Below are positions 24,114-32,882 of a stretch of DNA of 64,000 bases, piece by piece; within the stretch, counting starts at the first letter, position 1; every line of letters begins with the position of its first letter. This DNA comes from Donghicola mangrovi. Lineage in GTDB: Bacteria; Pseudomonadota; Alphaproteobacteria; Rhodobacterales; Rhodobacteraceae. The translations under genes and the position numbers were made by a program. Under the pieces are notes generated by a model. It was given only the letters and a program-made list of their open reading frames with translations, was not told where the DNA came from and did no database searches. The DNA is taken from contig NZ_JABCJE010000006.1 in the NCBI RefSeq assembly GCF_013377535.1, positions 1-64,000 of the forward strand. The letters run 5' to 3'.

Positions 24114-26018
24114 ATGCAATTCTATCTGAACGGTTTTCGGGGCGGCGATCCTGACATCCAGAACGCAGCGCCGAACCGCCGCGACCGCACCCGCTTTGCC
24201 CCTTTGCCGGACAAGGTGGACGTGCTGATTGCGGGCTGCGGACCGGCGGGCCTGTGTCTGGCCGCGCAACTGGCGCAATACCCCGAGATCGACACCATGA
24301 TTGTCGAACGCAAACCCGGCCCCTTGGAAAAGGGGCAGGCCGACGGTGTGAACACCCGCACGATGGAGATGTTTCAGGCCTTCGGGTTTGGCGAGAAGGT
24401 CAAGCGCGAGAGCTATTGGGTGAACCAGACCACCTTCTGGACGCCCGATCCGGCGAACCCTGCGCATATCCGCCGCGTGGGCCGTGTGCAGGACGTGCCG
24501 GATGACTCTTCGGAAATGCCCCACACGCTGATCAATCAGGCCCGCATCCACGAGCTGTTCCTGGATGTGATGAGCAACTCTCCGTCCAAGCTGGAGCCCG
24601 AATATGGCTGGCAGGTCGTTGACCTGACCGTCGATCCGACCACCGACGATCACCCCGTCACCGTGACGCTGGAAAACACCAGCATCAACCCCGGTGACCG
24701 CAAGACTGTGCGCGCAAACTATGTGGTTGGCTGCGATGGCGCGCGGTCCAATGTCCGCACCGCCATCGGGGGCACCTTGCACGGGGATGCGGCGCATCAG
24801 GCATGGGGCGTCATGGATATTCTGGCCAACACGGACTTTCCGGACATCCGCCAGAAATGCCTGATCGCCTCGGCCACCGAAGGGAACATTCTGATCCTGC
24901 CCCGGGAAGGGGGCTATCTGTTCCGCATGTATGTAGAACTGGAAAAGCTGAACCCCGACGAGCGGGTCTCTAGCCGCAACTTCACCGCCGATCATATGAT
25001 TGCCGCCGCCAACCGGATCATGGCGCCCTATACCGTAGATGTGAAGCAAATCGTCTGGTGGTCCATCTACGAAATCGGCCACCGCCTGACCGACCGTTTC
25101 GATGACGTTCCCGAGGGCGAAGATCGCAACCCCCGCGTCTTTACTGCAGGCGACGCCTGCCACACCCACAGCCCCAAGGCGGGGCAGGGGATGAACGTGT
25201 CCATGCAGGATACCTTTAACCTTGGGTGGAAGCTGATCCACGTGCTGACCGGCCGCGCCGATGCGCGTCTGCTGCGCAGCTACTCGGCCGAACGCTGGGT
25301 CGAGGCAAAGCGCCTGATCGACACCGACCACGCTTGGGCGCGGATCATGTCGGCCCCTCCGGGTCAGTCGAAACTGGACGGCGCAGGGATACCGCGCTTC
25401 CAGAAGCAGTTTATCGAGAACCTCGAATTTACGGGCGGTCTGGCGGTGAAATACGATCCTTCGGATTTGGTTTCGACAGCCGCCCATCAGGATTTGGCCA
25501 CCGGAATGCCCATCGGCAAGCGGTTCCACTCGGCCCCGGTTGTGCGATTGGCCGACGCGATGCAGATGCAACTGGGTCACGTGGCCGAGGCCGACGCGCG
25601 CTGGCGGCTCTATGCCTTTGGCGGACGGAACGACACCTCTGAGGGCGGGGCGATCCACGATTTGGCGGACTGGCTGGCGCATGATCCGGCCTCGCCCATC
25701 GTGCGGACGCGCCGCGCAGGCGAAGACATCGACGCGCTGATCGACGTGCGGGCCATTTTCCAGCAGACCTTTGACCAGCTGGCGTTTGAAAACATGCCCG
25801 CGCTGCTGAAACCCGAGAAGGGTCGCTATGGCCTGTGCGACCATGAAAAGGTCTTTTGCACCGATCACAAAGGGCTGGGAGACATCTATGATATGCGTGG
25901 GATCGACCGGGAAAACGGCTGCCTGATCGTGGTGCGTCCCGACCAGTATGTCGCCCATATCCTGCCCTTGGACGGCTATGCAGAGCTGGCCGCGTTCTTT
26001 GCGCCCATCCTGATCTGA
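24114..26018 (+). CDS. mobA: FAD-dependent aromatic hydroxylase, 3-hydroxybenzoate 4-monooxygenase-like
   Basis: A 634-residue group A flavoprotein hydroxylase of the phenol 2-monooxygenase/MobA branch. The FAD-binding GCGPAG lies near residue 41, and 'GCDGARSNVRT' and 'FTAGDACHTHSPKAGQGMN' are the DG and GD motifs. The long C-terminal thioredoxin-like domain (from about 450 to the end) is typical of this branch and absent from shorter hydroxylases. It would put a hydroxyl group on 3-hydroxybenzoate (giving protocatechuate) or a related phenol with NADPH and oxygen. The symbol relies on the divergent MarR gene and length; phenol or resorcinol hydroxylases remain possible. Confidence 0.8.
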   Translation: MQFYLNGFRGGDPDIQNAAPNRRDRTRFAPLPDKVDVLIAGCGPAGLCLAAQLAQYPEIDTMIVERKPGPLEKGQADGVNTRTMEMFQAFGFGEKVKRESYWVNQTTFWTPDPANPAHIRRVGRVQDVPDDSSEMPHTLINQARIHELFLDVMSNSPSKLEPEYGWQVVDLTVDPTTDDHPVTVTLENTSINPGDRKTVRANYVVGCDGARSNVRTAIGGTLHGDAAHQAWGVMDILANTDFPDIRQKCLIASATEGNILILPREGGYLFRMYVELEKLNPDERVSSRNFTADHMIAAANRIMAPYTVDVKQIVWWSIYEIGHRLTDRFDDVPEGEDRNPRVFTAGDACHTHSPKAGQGMNVSMQDTFNLGWKLIHVLTGRADARLLRSYSAERWVEAKRLIDTDHAWARIMSAPPGQSKLDGAGIPRFQKQFIENLEFTGGLAVKYDPSDLVSTAAHQDLATGMPIGKRFHSAPVVRLADAMQMQLGHVAEADARWRLYAFGGRNDTSEGGAIHDLADWLAHDPASPIVRTRRAGEDIDALIDVRAIFQQTFDQLAFENMPALLKPEKGRYGLCDHEKVFCTDHKGLGDIYDMRGIDRENGCLIVVRPDQYVAHILPLDGYAELAAFFAPILI

Positions 26019-26053
26019 CGGGCCCGCATCGGTAACTGTGACCTACACTCCAC

Positions 26054-26099
26054 AGGCCCGCGTCATGACATCGCCGTGATTGGACATTGGCGCGGGCCT
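26054..26099 (+). terminator. Hairpin downstream of the hydroxylase gene
   Basis: AGGCCCGCG (26054-26062) and CGCGGGCCT (26091-26099) form a perfect 9-base stem closing a 28-base loop, 36 bases after the stop. Only a weak T-rich tail follows, so termination is likely but not certain. Confidence 0.5.
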
Positions 26100-26218
26100 G
26101 ATCTCTATTTGCAACTGCAGCATGGGGTGATTTGCGCCCCGATGCCGTGCGCGGCCAAGGCAGTGCCGCGCCATCCCCAGAACAAATAGACCTCCTCAGG
26201 CTTTCAGAGAGATACCGG

Positions 26219-27073
26219 ATGAAACGCGCGATCCTTGGCACTTTGGTCACGGTCTGCATCGGCACGGGTGCGGCAGCGGAAATGTGTGATTATCGCCCTA
26301 GTGCGCTGATGGGGGCAGGGGCCAACGCGGCCAAACAGCACTCGGGCGCGGCGGTGGCAACGGCTGGCTCGGCGGCCAAGGCAGCCGGATTTTACACCCT
26401 GACCCAAGTGGTAAGTGGCGGCACCGTCACCGCGGCAGGTGCGGCTGGCGCAGGCGCAGCGGCCACCGGCACCACAGGGCTGCTTGGCAGTATGGGCGGC
26501 GTTGCGGCGGTTCTGACGGCCCCCGCCACCATCATCGGGGCGGCTGTGTTGGGGGGCGGCAGCCTGATTTACGAAGGCTACTGCTATTACGCGGTGGATG
26601 ACCGCAAAACCGACCCCGCCGAGGTTTTGCCCGTTTTGCAGAACCTTGGCGAAAACGCCGATCCCGACTTTTTGCGGTTCGTGGACCTGACCGTTCCCGC
26701 AGACCAGTTGGATGAGTCCGTCACCAAAGAGGATCTGGAGATCGGCGAAACCCACATCCTGAAGGTCGCCAAGGAGTGGAACACCCACGGCCACCCGATG
26801 ACATGGACCAACTATCGCGCCTCGCGCCTTTATATCGTGAACGGACAACTGAGGTACAAGGATTTCGGCCGCGACACCCGTATCGGGGACCTTGGTTTCG
26901 TCGTCGCCCAAGCGGGCGCGGATGCCTCCAATCCCGAGGCTGCGGTTGCCCCCGAAGGCATCGTGTCTGATCTGCCCGTCGAGGCTCCGACCGAAACGCC
27001 TGCCGAGGCCACCCTGCCAGAGGCCCCTGCCGTGGAAATGCCCGCCGAGGCTCCGGCGCAACCGGCCCAATAA
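26219..27073 (+). CDS. Secreted protein of unknown function, Ala/Gly-rich
   Basis: A 284-residue protein with a signal peptide ('MKRAILGTLVTVCIGTGAAA', cleavage near AAAE). An Ala/Gly-rich stretch of about 100 residues (repeated GAGA/AAGAAG text) could insert in or line a membrane. A soluble part follows ('DDRKTDPAEVLPVLQNLGEN', 'HILKVAKEWNTHGHPMTW') and a proline/alanine/glutamate tail rich in EAP repeats ends the protein. No family recognised. The start at 26219 was chosen for the signal peptide. It stands alone with its own terminator at 27084-27113. Confidence 0.75.
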   Translation: MKRAILGTLVTVCIGTGAAAEMCDYRPSALMGAGANAAKQHSGAAVATAGSAAKAAGFYTLTQVVSGGTVTAAGAAGAGAAATGTTGLLGSMGGVAAVLTAPATIIGAAVLGGGSLIYEGYCYYAVDDRKTDPAEVLPVLQNLGENADPDFLRFVDLTVPADQLDESVTKEDLEIGETHILKVAKEWNTHGHPMTWTNYRASRLYIVNGQLRYKDFGRDTRIGDLGFVVAQAGADASNPEAAVAPEGIVSDLPVEAPTETPAEATLPEAPAVEMPAEAPAQPAQ

Positions 27074-27083
27074 CGCGCCTTTG

Positions 27084-27113
27084 ACGCCTCGCATCCGGAT
27101 GCGGGGCGTTTTT
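27084..27113 (+). terminator. Intrinsic terminator
   Basis: ACGCCTCGCATCC and GGATGCGGGGCGT pair across a tight turn (27084-27109, one mismatch-like G-U position) and run straight into TTTTT. It ends transcription of the secreted protein gene before the aldo/keto reductase. Confidence 0.8.
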
Positions 27114-27171
27114 CCCTTTGCCTGCCGGCTGATCCGGTGTTCGATGCCCGAAGCAACCAGAAGGAGCTTCC

Positions 27172-28170
27172 ATGGAACAGCGCCCCCTTGGCCATACCGG
27201 CAAAAACGTGTCCTCCATCGGCCTCGGAGGCATGAGCTTTTCCGATTTCTATGGCAAGACCAGCCGTGAAGAGTCCTTTGCCGTCATGGACTTGGCACTG
27301 GAGCTGGGGATCAACCACATCGACACCTCGAACATCTACGGGATGGGCAGGTCCGAGACTGTGATCGGCGAATTCCTGAAGGCCCACGGCGGCGAAAGCC
27401 CCTTTGTCATCGCGACCAAGGCGGGGATCACTTCGGACCCCGAGACCGGCGCGCGCTGTTATGACAACTCCGAAGCGCACCTGCGGCGCGAGTTGGAGGG
27501 CAGCCTGAAACGCCTCGGGCTCGAGCAGGTCGATCTGTTCTACATCCACCGCCGCGACACCCGCATCCCGATCGAGGACGTGACCCACACGCTGGTCACC
27601 CTGAAGCAAGAGGGCAAAATCGGCGGCTTCGGCTTTTCCGAAATCGCGCCCTATTCCCTGCGGCAGGCGGCGGACATCCATCCGGTGGATGCGGTGCAGA
27701 ACGAATATTCGCTGTCAACCCGCCTGCCCGAGATGGGGCTCAATCAGGAATGCGCCCGTCAGGGGACCGCGATGGTGGCCTTTTCGCCGGTGGGTCGGGG
27801 CCTGCTGACCGACACGCCCCCCGATGCGACGCGTGCGGCGGGCAACCCGTTTCTGGGGAGCAACCCGCGTTTCGTCGGCGCCAATCTGGACCGGAACCTG
27901 AAGGCAGCGGCAGCTTTTGCGGCTTTGGCGGCCGAGATGGGCTACAGCACCGCCGGTCTGGCGAATGGCTGGGTTCTGGCGCAGGGCCAGCACATCCTCT
28001 CGATCCCCGGAACGCGCTCGGTGGATCACCTGCGCCAGTTGGCCCAAGGCGCGACAATGACCCTGTCCCCGTCGGACATGGCCCGCATCGAAGAGGTCCT
28101 GCCCGTGGGGTGGGCCGCTGGCGACCGCTATTCCGAGGCGCAGAACATCGGGCCCGAGCGGTATTCGTGA
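27172..28170 (+). CDS. Aldo/keto reductase
   Basis: A 332-residue aldo/keto reductase (NADPH-dependent carbonyl reductase, TIM barrel). The catalytic tetrad can be placed: Asp and Tyr in 'INHIDTSNIYGMGRSE', Lys in 'FVIATKAGI', His in 'DLFYIHRRD'. The text 'SLKRLGLEQVDLFYIHR' and 'GKIGGFGFSEI' is typical of the AKR11/13-like group (YhdN, PLP-like reductases). Physiological substrate unknown. AGGAG is present upstream (AAGGAGCTTCC before the ATG). The next gene, a methionine aminopeptidase, follows 69 bases later on the same strand. Confidence 0.92.
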   Translation: MEQRPLGHTGKNVSSIGLGGMSFSDFYGKTSREESFAVMDLALELGINHIDTSNIYGMGRSETVIGEFLKAHGGESPFVIATKAGITSDPETGARCYDNSEAHLRRELEGSLKRLGLEQVDLFYIHRRDTRIPIEDVTHTLVTLKQEGKIGGFGFSEIAPYSLRQAADIHPVDAVQNEYSLSTRLPEMGLNQECARQGTAMVAFSPVGRGLLTDTPPDATRAAGNPFLGSNPRFVGANLDRNLKAAAAFAALAAEMGYSTAGLANGWVLAQGQHILSIPGTRSVDHLRQLAQGATMTLSPSDMARIEEVLPVGWAAGDRYSEAQNIGPERYS

Positions 28171-28239
28171 TCAGAGCGGGCGGGACATTCCCCGCCCTCG
28201 CGGCTAAGGTCGCCGGATACATTCAGAAAAGGGCCCACC

Positions 28240-28989
28240 ATGACCATCACCCAACCCGAGGAACTGGAGGCTCTGAAAGCGATCGGCCGGATCGTCGCGC
28301 GAACCATGCACACGATGGCGCAATCCATCGAACCGGGCATGACCACGCGCGAACTGGATGATATCGGCCGCGCCCTGCTGGAGGCAGATGGCGCCCTGTC
28401 CGCCCCTGAAAGCATCTACGACTTCCCTGGTGCGACCTGCATTAGCGTGAACGAAGAGGTGGCCCATGGCATCCCAGGTGACCGCGTGATTGCGGTGGGG
28501 GATCTGGTGAACATCGACGTCTCTGCCTCCAAGGACGGGTATTTCGCGGATACCGGCGCGACCTTCTGCGTCGGGGCGGTGCATCCGCGCTTAGAAAGGC
28601 TGTGCAAAGACGGGAAACGGGCCACCCAGATCGGGATCAATCAGGTCGGGGCCGGCAAGCCCTTGGCAGGGATCGGGAACGCGATCGGCAAATTCGCCAA
28701 GGATCGCGGCTATACCCTGATCCGCAATCTGGCCAGCCACGGTGTGGGCCTGTCCCTGCACGAATACCCCGAGGAAATCGCGACGTGGCCCACCCGCGGC
28801 GACCGCCGCACGATCACCAAAGGGCTGGTCCTGACGGTCGAGCCATTCCTTTCCACCGGCGGGCATTGGGCCGCCGAGGCAGAGGACCCGTGGACCCTTT
28901 ATGCGGAACCACCGGCACCGTGCGTTCAGTACGAGCACACCGTTGTGGCCACGGACAAAGGGCCGATCATCGTGACGCTACCCCACTGA
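28240..28989 (+). CDS. map: Methionine aminopeptidase, type I
   Basis: A 249-residue type I enzyme that removes the initiator methionine from new proteins. The five metal ligands fit: Asp in 'LVNIDVSASKDGY', Asp in 'YFADTGATF', His in 'ASHGVGLSLHEYP', Glu in 'VLTVEPF', Glu in 'QYEHTVVAT'; the substrate His in 'EVAHGIP' is also there. An essential chromosomal map is expected elsewhere, so this is probably a second copy carried by the replicon. No link with its neighbours is evident. Confidence 0.92.
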   Translation: MTITQPEELEALKAIGRIVARTMHTMAQSIEPGMTTRELDDIGRALLEADGALSAPESIYDFPGATCISVNEEVAHGIPGDRVIAVGDLVNIDVSASKDGYFADTGATFCVGAVHPRLERLCKDGKRATQIGINQVGAGKPLAGIGNAIGKFAKDRGYTLIRNLASHGVGLSLHEYPEEIATWPTRGDRRTITKGLVLTVEPFLSTGGHWAAEAEDPWTLYAEPPAPCVQYEHTVVATDKGPIIVTLPH

Positions 28990-29001
28990 CCCCGCGGGGG
29001 A

Positions 29002-32000
29002 TCAGAAGATTTCGTAGACGATATAGGGGCGGATTTCCTCGATATCGTCGATGCCCTTGAAGCTGACAAAGTCCTGATCCGACAGGATCAGCGTCAGCAT
29101 CCCGTCGATGATATCGACTTGGCCGGGCAGGGCGCTCGTGGGGGCAAAGGTGCTGTCCATACCCATCCGGCCCGCATCCGCGTATTCCGGCATGTAGGTA
29201 AAGACCAGCGTATCGCCTTCGTCCCCGTTGAAATCAGTGATGATATCCCAGCCGGGGTTGGTCTCCATCACAAAGCGGTCGGCGCCCTCGCCGCCGGTCA
29301 GGATGTCGTTGTCTGCCCCGCCATTCAGTTCGTCGTCGCCAATACCCCCGAGCAGTTCGTCGTTCCCACTAAGGCCATAAAGGGTGTCATTGCCCTTGCT
29401 CCCGTCCAGAGCGTTATCGCCGCCACTGCCGTAGATTGTGTCGCCCGCTGTGCCGCCGCGCACGCATTCGATGCTGTCCCAGACGTCGCCTTCGAGATCG
29501 CCCGGGATGATGCTGCCTCTGGCCAGATGGATCCACAGAGACTCGTCAAAGTTCGAGAAGTCCACCCAGTCATTGCCCGCCCCGCCATAGTACATGTCGT
29601 TGCCATCGCCAGCTGTGTAAACGAACGTGTCGCTGCCCGCGCCGCCGTACAGGGTGTCGTTGCCAAGGCCCCCTTGCAGGGTGTCGCGCCCGCCCTCGCC
29701 ATAGATGATGTTGTCATCGCTGCCGCCGGTCAGGTAGTCGCCATAGCTGGTGCCGATCAGGCCTTCGACCCCGTCGACGCGGATCGTGCCCTCTCCGGTG
29801 TTTTGGGCGCGCGTGAGCCCGAGGTTGAACGTGACCCCTTGGATCGCGTCGTCAAAGCCGAGATAGTCGAAACCGTCTTCGCCATAGACATAGTCGGTGC
29901 CGATGCCCGCAATCAGGGTATCGCTTCCCGCCCCACCATAGAGCTGATCGGTTCCGCCTGCCGCGACCAACCGGTCCTCGCCATCGCCGGCGACCAGAGA
30001 GTTGTCTGAATCGTCCCCGATGATGGTGTCGTTCCCGCCATTGGTGATCACAGTCTCGAATCCGTAGATTTCATCGGTGCCCTCGCCGCTGGCGGTGCTT
30101 TCGGCAAGGTTAACGGTGATATCCGCCTCGGTTCCGAATTGCAGCGTGTCCCAGCCGGCGCCGCCATACATGGTGTCGTCGCCCATGCCGCCCTGCACCG
30201 TATCAAGGCCGTCATTCGCGACCAGAAGGTTGTCGCCGCTCGAACCTGTGATGCTGTCGTCGCCATCGCGGGTCTCGACCTCTTCGATGTTGGCGTAGCT
30301 GACGATCAGGCCGTTTTCGTCATCATATTTCAGGTCCTCGAGCGTGACGACGCGGTTCATCTTTCCCAGAAAGATCAGGCGGTCATAATCATCGCCGCCG
30401 TCGATAAACTTTTCGCCCGTTTCGACGTAGAACCAATCTTGGCCTCCGCCCCCTTCCAGAGTGTCGGTGCCACTGCCTGCATAGATGGTGTCGCTGCCCC
30501 TGCCGCTCTCGACCCGGTCGTCGCCAGGGCCAGTGTAGATTTCGTCGGCTCCATTCTCTCCGTATATGGTGTCGTCGCCTGCGCCGCCGATCAGGGTGTC
30601 CCCATCGTTGCCGCCATACAGGACATCTGCGCCTTCTCCGCCTTCGATGCTATCGGACCCTATCCCGCCGTAGAGTTTATCGTCCCCTCCTTTGCCCAGA
30701 ATAGTGTCGTCTTGGTTCCCGCCCGTAACGGTCTCGTCGGCTTCTCGACCCGAGAACATCAGCGCCAAGCTCAATTCGACGTTGATCTGCTCGAAGTTTT
30801 TAATTCGGCCAGAGTTTCTCGGGGTCAGATTGTCCAGACCTACGTCATAGGCGTACCGATTATTGTCCGTATTGATAGACACAAGCCTGGTTCCGAAGTG
30901 GTTGAAAAGAACCCCATCCGATCCATCTTGACCGTCGATCGTGGAAAGAACCTCATAGACTTTGAAAGTATCGTCGTTTTCACCGCCGCGGACAACATTG
31001 TCACCGGCCAAGACCTTGAGAACATCTTCCCCGAGACCCCCCGTCACAGTTATACTGCCGGTGTTGACGCGAATTTCGTCATCACCAAGGGCGCCGTCGA
31101 CGAATGTGAAGTTGTTGTCACTGTCCTGCTCCAGGATGAACAGATCGTTTTTCGCAGAACCAAGGATTTTTTCGAAGCCCGAGAAATCCACAACCTTCGC
31201 ATTGCCGGTGGAGTACTCTGTGATCAAATGGGTGCCGAGGTCGAGTTTAAAACCGACCACAAGATCAGTACTGTTGAATTTCAGAATGTCTCTTCCGTTT
31301 CCGCCGATCAGCGTGTAGTTTTTCGATGAAATCTGGTTGATGATCATCGTGTCATTTTGTTGCTGGCCGTCAAAGGTGCCGCCATCAGTGACCCAGATGG
31401 TATCCGCGCCCCTGCCGCCATACACAAGGTCCACCCCGTCGTCCGCGATCAGAGTGTCTTTGCCGTTTCCGCCAATCAGCGTGTCATCACCATCGCCCCC
31501 ATAGAGCATGTCATTGCCGCCATCGCCATAAAGCTTGTCGTCGTTCGCCTCGCCGTAAAGGGTGTCTTTGCCGCCGTACCCACGGATGGTGTCATTGCCG
31601 CCGCCGGCCTCGACCATGTTGGCAGCGCTGTTTGCATAGATTTTGTCTGCGCCATCGTCCGAGATGACGTCCTCGATGATCGAGCCATCGAAAATATAGA
31701 GGTTCCGCGTTCCCGCCACGATGTCCGAATAACTGTTAGGTTTCAGCCGGACAACGCTGCCGTAGCTCAGATCAACCTCGGACGAGCGTAGGTTCAGGGT
31801 ATCGTGCCCGCCTGTGTCAATGATCGTCAGGCCGGGCGTATTATGAAAGCCTTGCTCGAGCTGACGTTGATCAAAGCGGACGTCGAAAACATCATTCAAG
31901 AAGTCATGGCTGGCAGTCCCATTAAAGCCCCAGCGCGTGTCGTCCTCTTCCATGCTGAAGTCGATGTTATAGGTTAGTGCCAACGCACGCAGATCGACCT

Positions 32001-32634
32001 CGCGATATCCCGCCGCGCGATGGCTGAATCCAAAGCCGTCCTGTCCGAATTCGTCCGGCTCGATGTAGGACATGATGGACCAGCCGCTGCTGTCATTTGT
32101 AAATGTCCGCGCGGACCCGTGGTCACCGGATCCGTTGTACGTTCCCAAGTGTCCAAGCCCCAACAGATGGGACATTTCGTGGATAAATGTGATCACATAA
32201 TTGTGGTGTGCATAAGGGTCATCAAAATCAAAGGCATCGGGTTCATACAGAATATCCGGATTGACCTGATAATAGCCTGCATCCCCGAACCAGCCTAAGT
32301 CGGGCTCCGCATGTGCGTAGTCGGTGCCCCAATCCAGAAAATCTTCTTTGTGGATATTCACATCCCCATCGTCCCCATCGCCGACGCGGTAGCTGATCGT
32401 GATGTTCAGGACGTCGGCCACATAGCCGAACGCTTCGCGGACGATTTTTTTCATCTCCTCGGGGATGCTGTCATCCTCGTCGAAGTGGACCGTCAGGTGG
32501 TTGTTCTTGGCGTGGTCGCCAGAGCTCGAGAAGTTGAATTTGCGCCAGTGGCCGTCCCCAGGTACGGTCAACGCTTCTTCCCAATATCCATTCCGGACGA
32601 AGTCCACCATGTCACTGACTGATCCGCGCCGCAT
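29002..32634 (-). CDS. RTX metzincin metalloprotease, type I secreted
   Basis: A 1210-residue protein with an N-terminal metalloprotease domain and many calcium-binding RTX repeats. The zinc site HEMSHLLGLGH (HExxHxxGxxH, His152 to His162) and a Met-turn 'GWSIMSYIE' place it in the metzincins, near the serralysin M10 group. From about residue 330 to the end come dozens of GGxGxDxLx nonapeptides ('GGNGKDTL', 'YGGAGSDTF', 'LNGGADNDIL') and a final type I secretion region. It should leave the cell without a signal peptide. The ATG at 32634 follows GAGGAG at the right distance; the same frame stays open 714 bases further but shows no homology there. Confidence 0.9.
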   Translation of the reverse strand: MRRGSVSDMVDFVRNGYWEEALTVPGDGHWRKFNFSSSGDHAKNNHLTVHFDEDDSIPEEMKKIVREAFGYVADVLNITISYRVGDGDDGDVNIHKEDFLDWGTDYAHAEPDLGWFGDAGYYQVNPDILYEPDAFDFDDPYAHHNYVITFIHEMSHLLGLGHLGTYNGSGDHGSARTFTNDSSGWSIMSYIEPDEFGQDGFGFSHRAAGYREVDLRALALTYNIDFSMEEDDTRWGFNGTASHDFLNDVFDVRFDQRQLEQGFHNTPGLTIIDTGGHDTLNLRSSEVDLSYGSVVRLKPNSYSDIVAGTRNLYIFDGSIIEDVISDDGADKIYANSAANMVEAGGGNDTIRGYGGKDTLYGEANDDKLYGDGGNDMLYGGDGDDTLIGGNGKDTLIADDGVDLVYGGRGADTIWVTDGGTFDGQQQNDTMIINQISSKNYTLIGGNGRDILKFNSTDLVVGFKLDLGTHLITEYSTGNAKVVDFSGFEKILGSAKNDLFILEQDSDNNFTFVDGALGDDEIRVNTGSITVTGGLGEDVLKVLAGDNVVRGGENDDTFKVYEVLSTIDGQDGSDGVLFNHFGTRLVSINTDNNRYAYDVGLDNLTPRNSGRIKNFEQINVELSLALMFSGREADETVTGGNQDDTILGKGGDDKLYGGIGSDSIEGGEGADVLYGGNDGDTLIGGAGDDTIYGENGADEIYTGPGDDRVESGRGSDTIYAGSGTDTLEGGGGQDWFYVETGEKFIDGGDDYDRLIFLGKMNRVVTLEDLKYDDENGLIVSYANIEEVETRDGDDSITGSSGDNLLVANDGLDTVQGGMGDDTMYGGAGWDTLQFGTEADITVNLAESTASGEGTDEIYGFETVITNGGNDTIIGDDSDNSLVAGDGEDRLVAAGGTDQLYGGAGSDTLIAGIGTDYVYGEDGFDYLGFDDAIQGVTFNLGLTRAQNTGEGTIRVDGVEGLIGTSYGDYLTGGSDDNIIYGEGGRDTLQGGLGNDTLYGGAGSDTFVYTAGDGNDMYYGGAGNDWVDFSNFDESLWIHLARGSIIPGDLEGDVWDSIECVRGGTAGDTIYGSGGDNALDGSKGNDTLYGLSGNDELLGGIGDDELNGGADNDILTGGEGADRFVMETNPGWDIITDFNGDEGDTLVFTYMPEYADAGRMGMDSTFAPTSALPGQVDIIDGMLTLILSDQDFVSFKGIDDIEEIRPYIVYEIF

Positions 32635-32845
32635 GTGCTGACTCCTCGGGCTGGGTTTCGTTAGGACAAGCCTAGCAAGGAGCGGAAATATCTTGGGGGT
32701 GTCGGGTCTTATCTTTGGTTGTGAGGGGGGTGGAATTCGGGCGGGGGTATACCTGACCGAAGTGCCGGACCGCCTGTTTCGGCGGCATTTACCCTGCGAG
32801 ATGGCCGGTTTTTTAGGCCGACCTATTGGCCCCGCACGAGGGGCT

Positions 32846-32874
32846 TCGAGGGGCCGTTTTGATCGGCCCCTCGA
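32846..32874. terminator. Hairpin between the RTX protease and arsJ
   Basis: TCGAGGGGCCG (32846-32856) and CGGCCCCTCGA (32864-32874) form a perfect 11-base stem with a 7-base loop, starting nine bases after the end of arsJ on the minus strand. A T-run is missing on the minus strand, so it may act with Rho or protect the 3' end of the ars mRNA. Confidence 0.55.
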
Positions 32875-32882
32875 AACAGTTT

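Noticed and set aside
24036-25958. Long open frame (640 codons) on the strand opposite the hydroxylase
   Set aside because: It mirrors the codon positions of a well-supported flavoprotein gene; high GC at third positions keeps the antisense frame open. No motif or ribosome site.
29200-31700. Dense short repeats that could suggest a CRISPR array or satellite DNA
   Set aside because: They are in-frame RTX nonapeptide codons (GGxGxDxLx) of the protease gene, with no constant repeat and spacer pattern.
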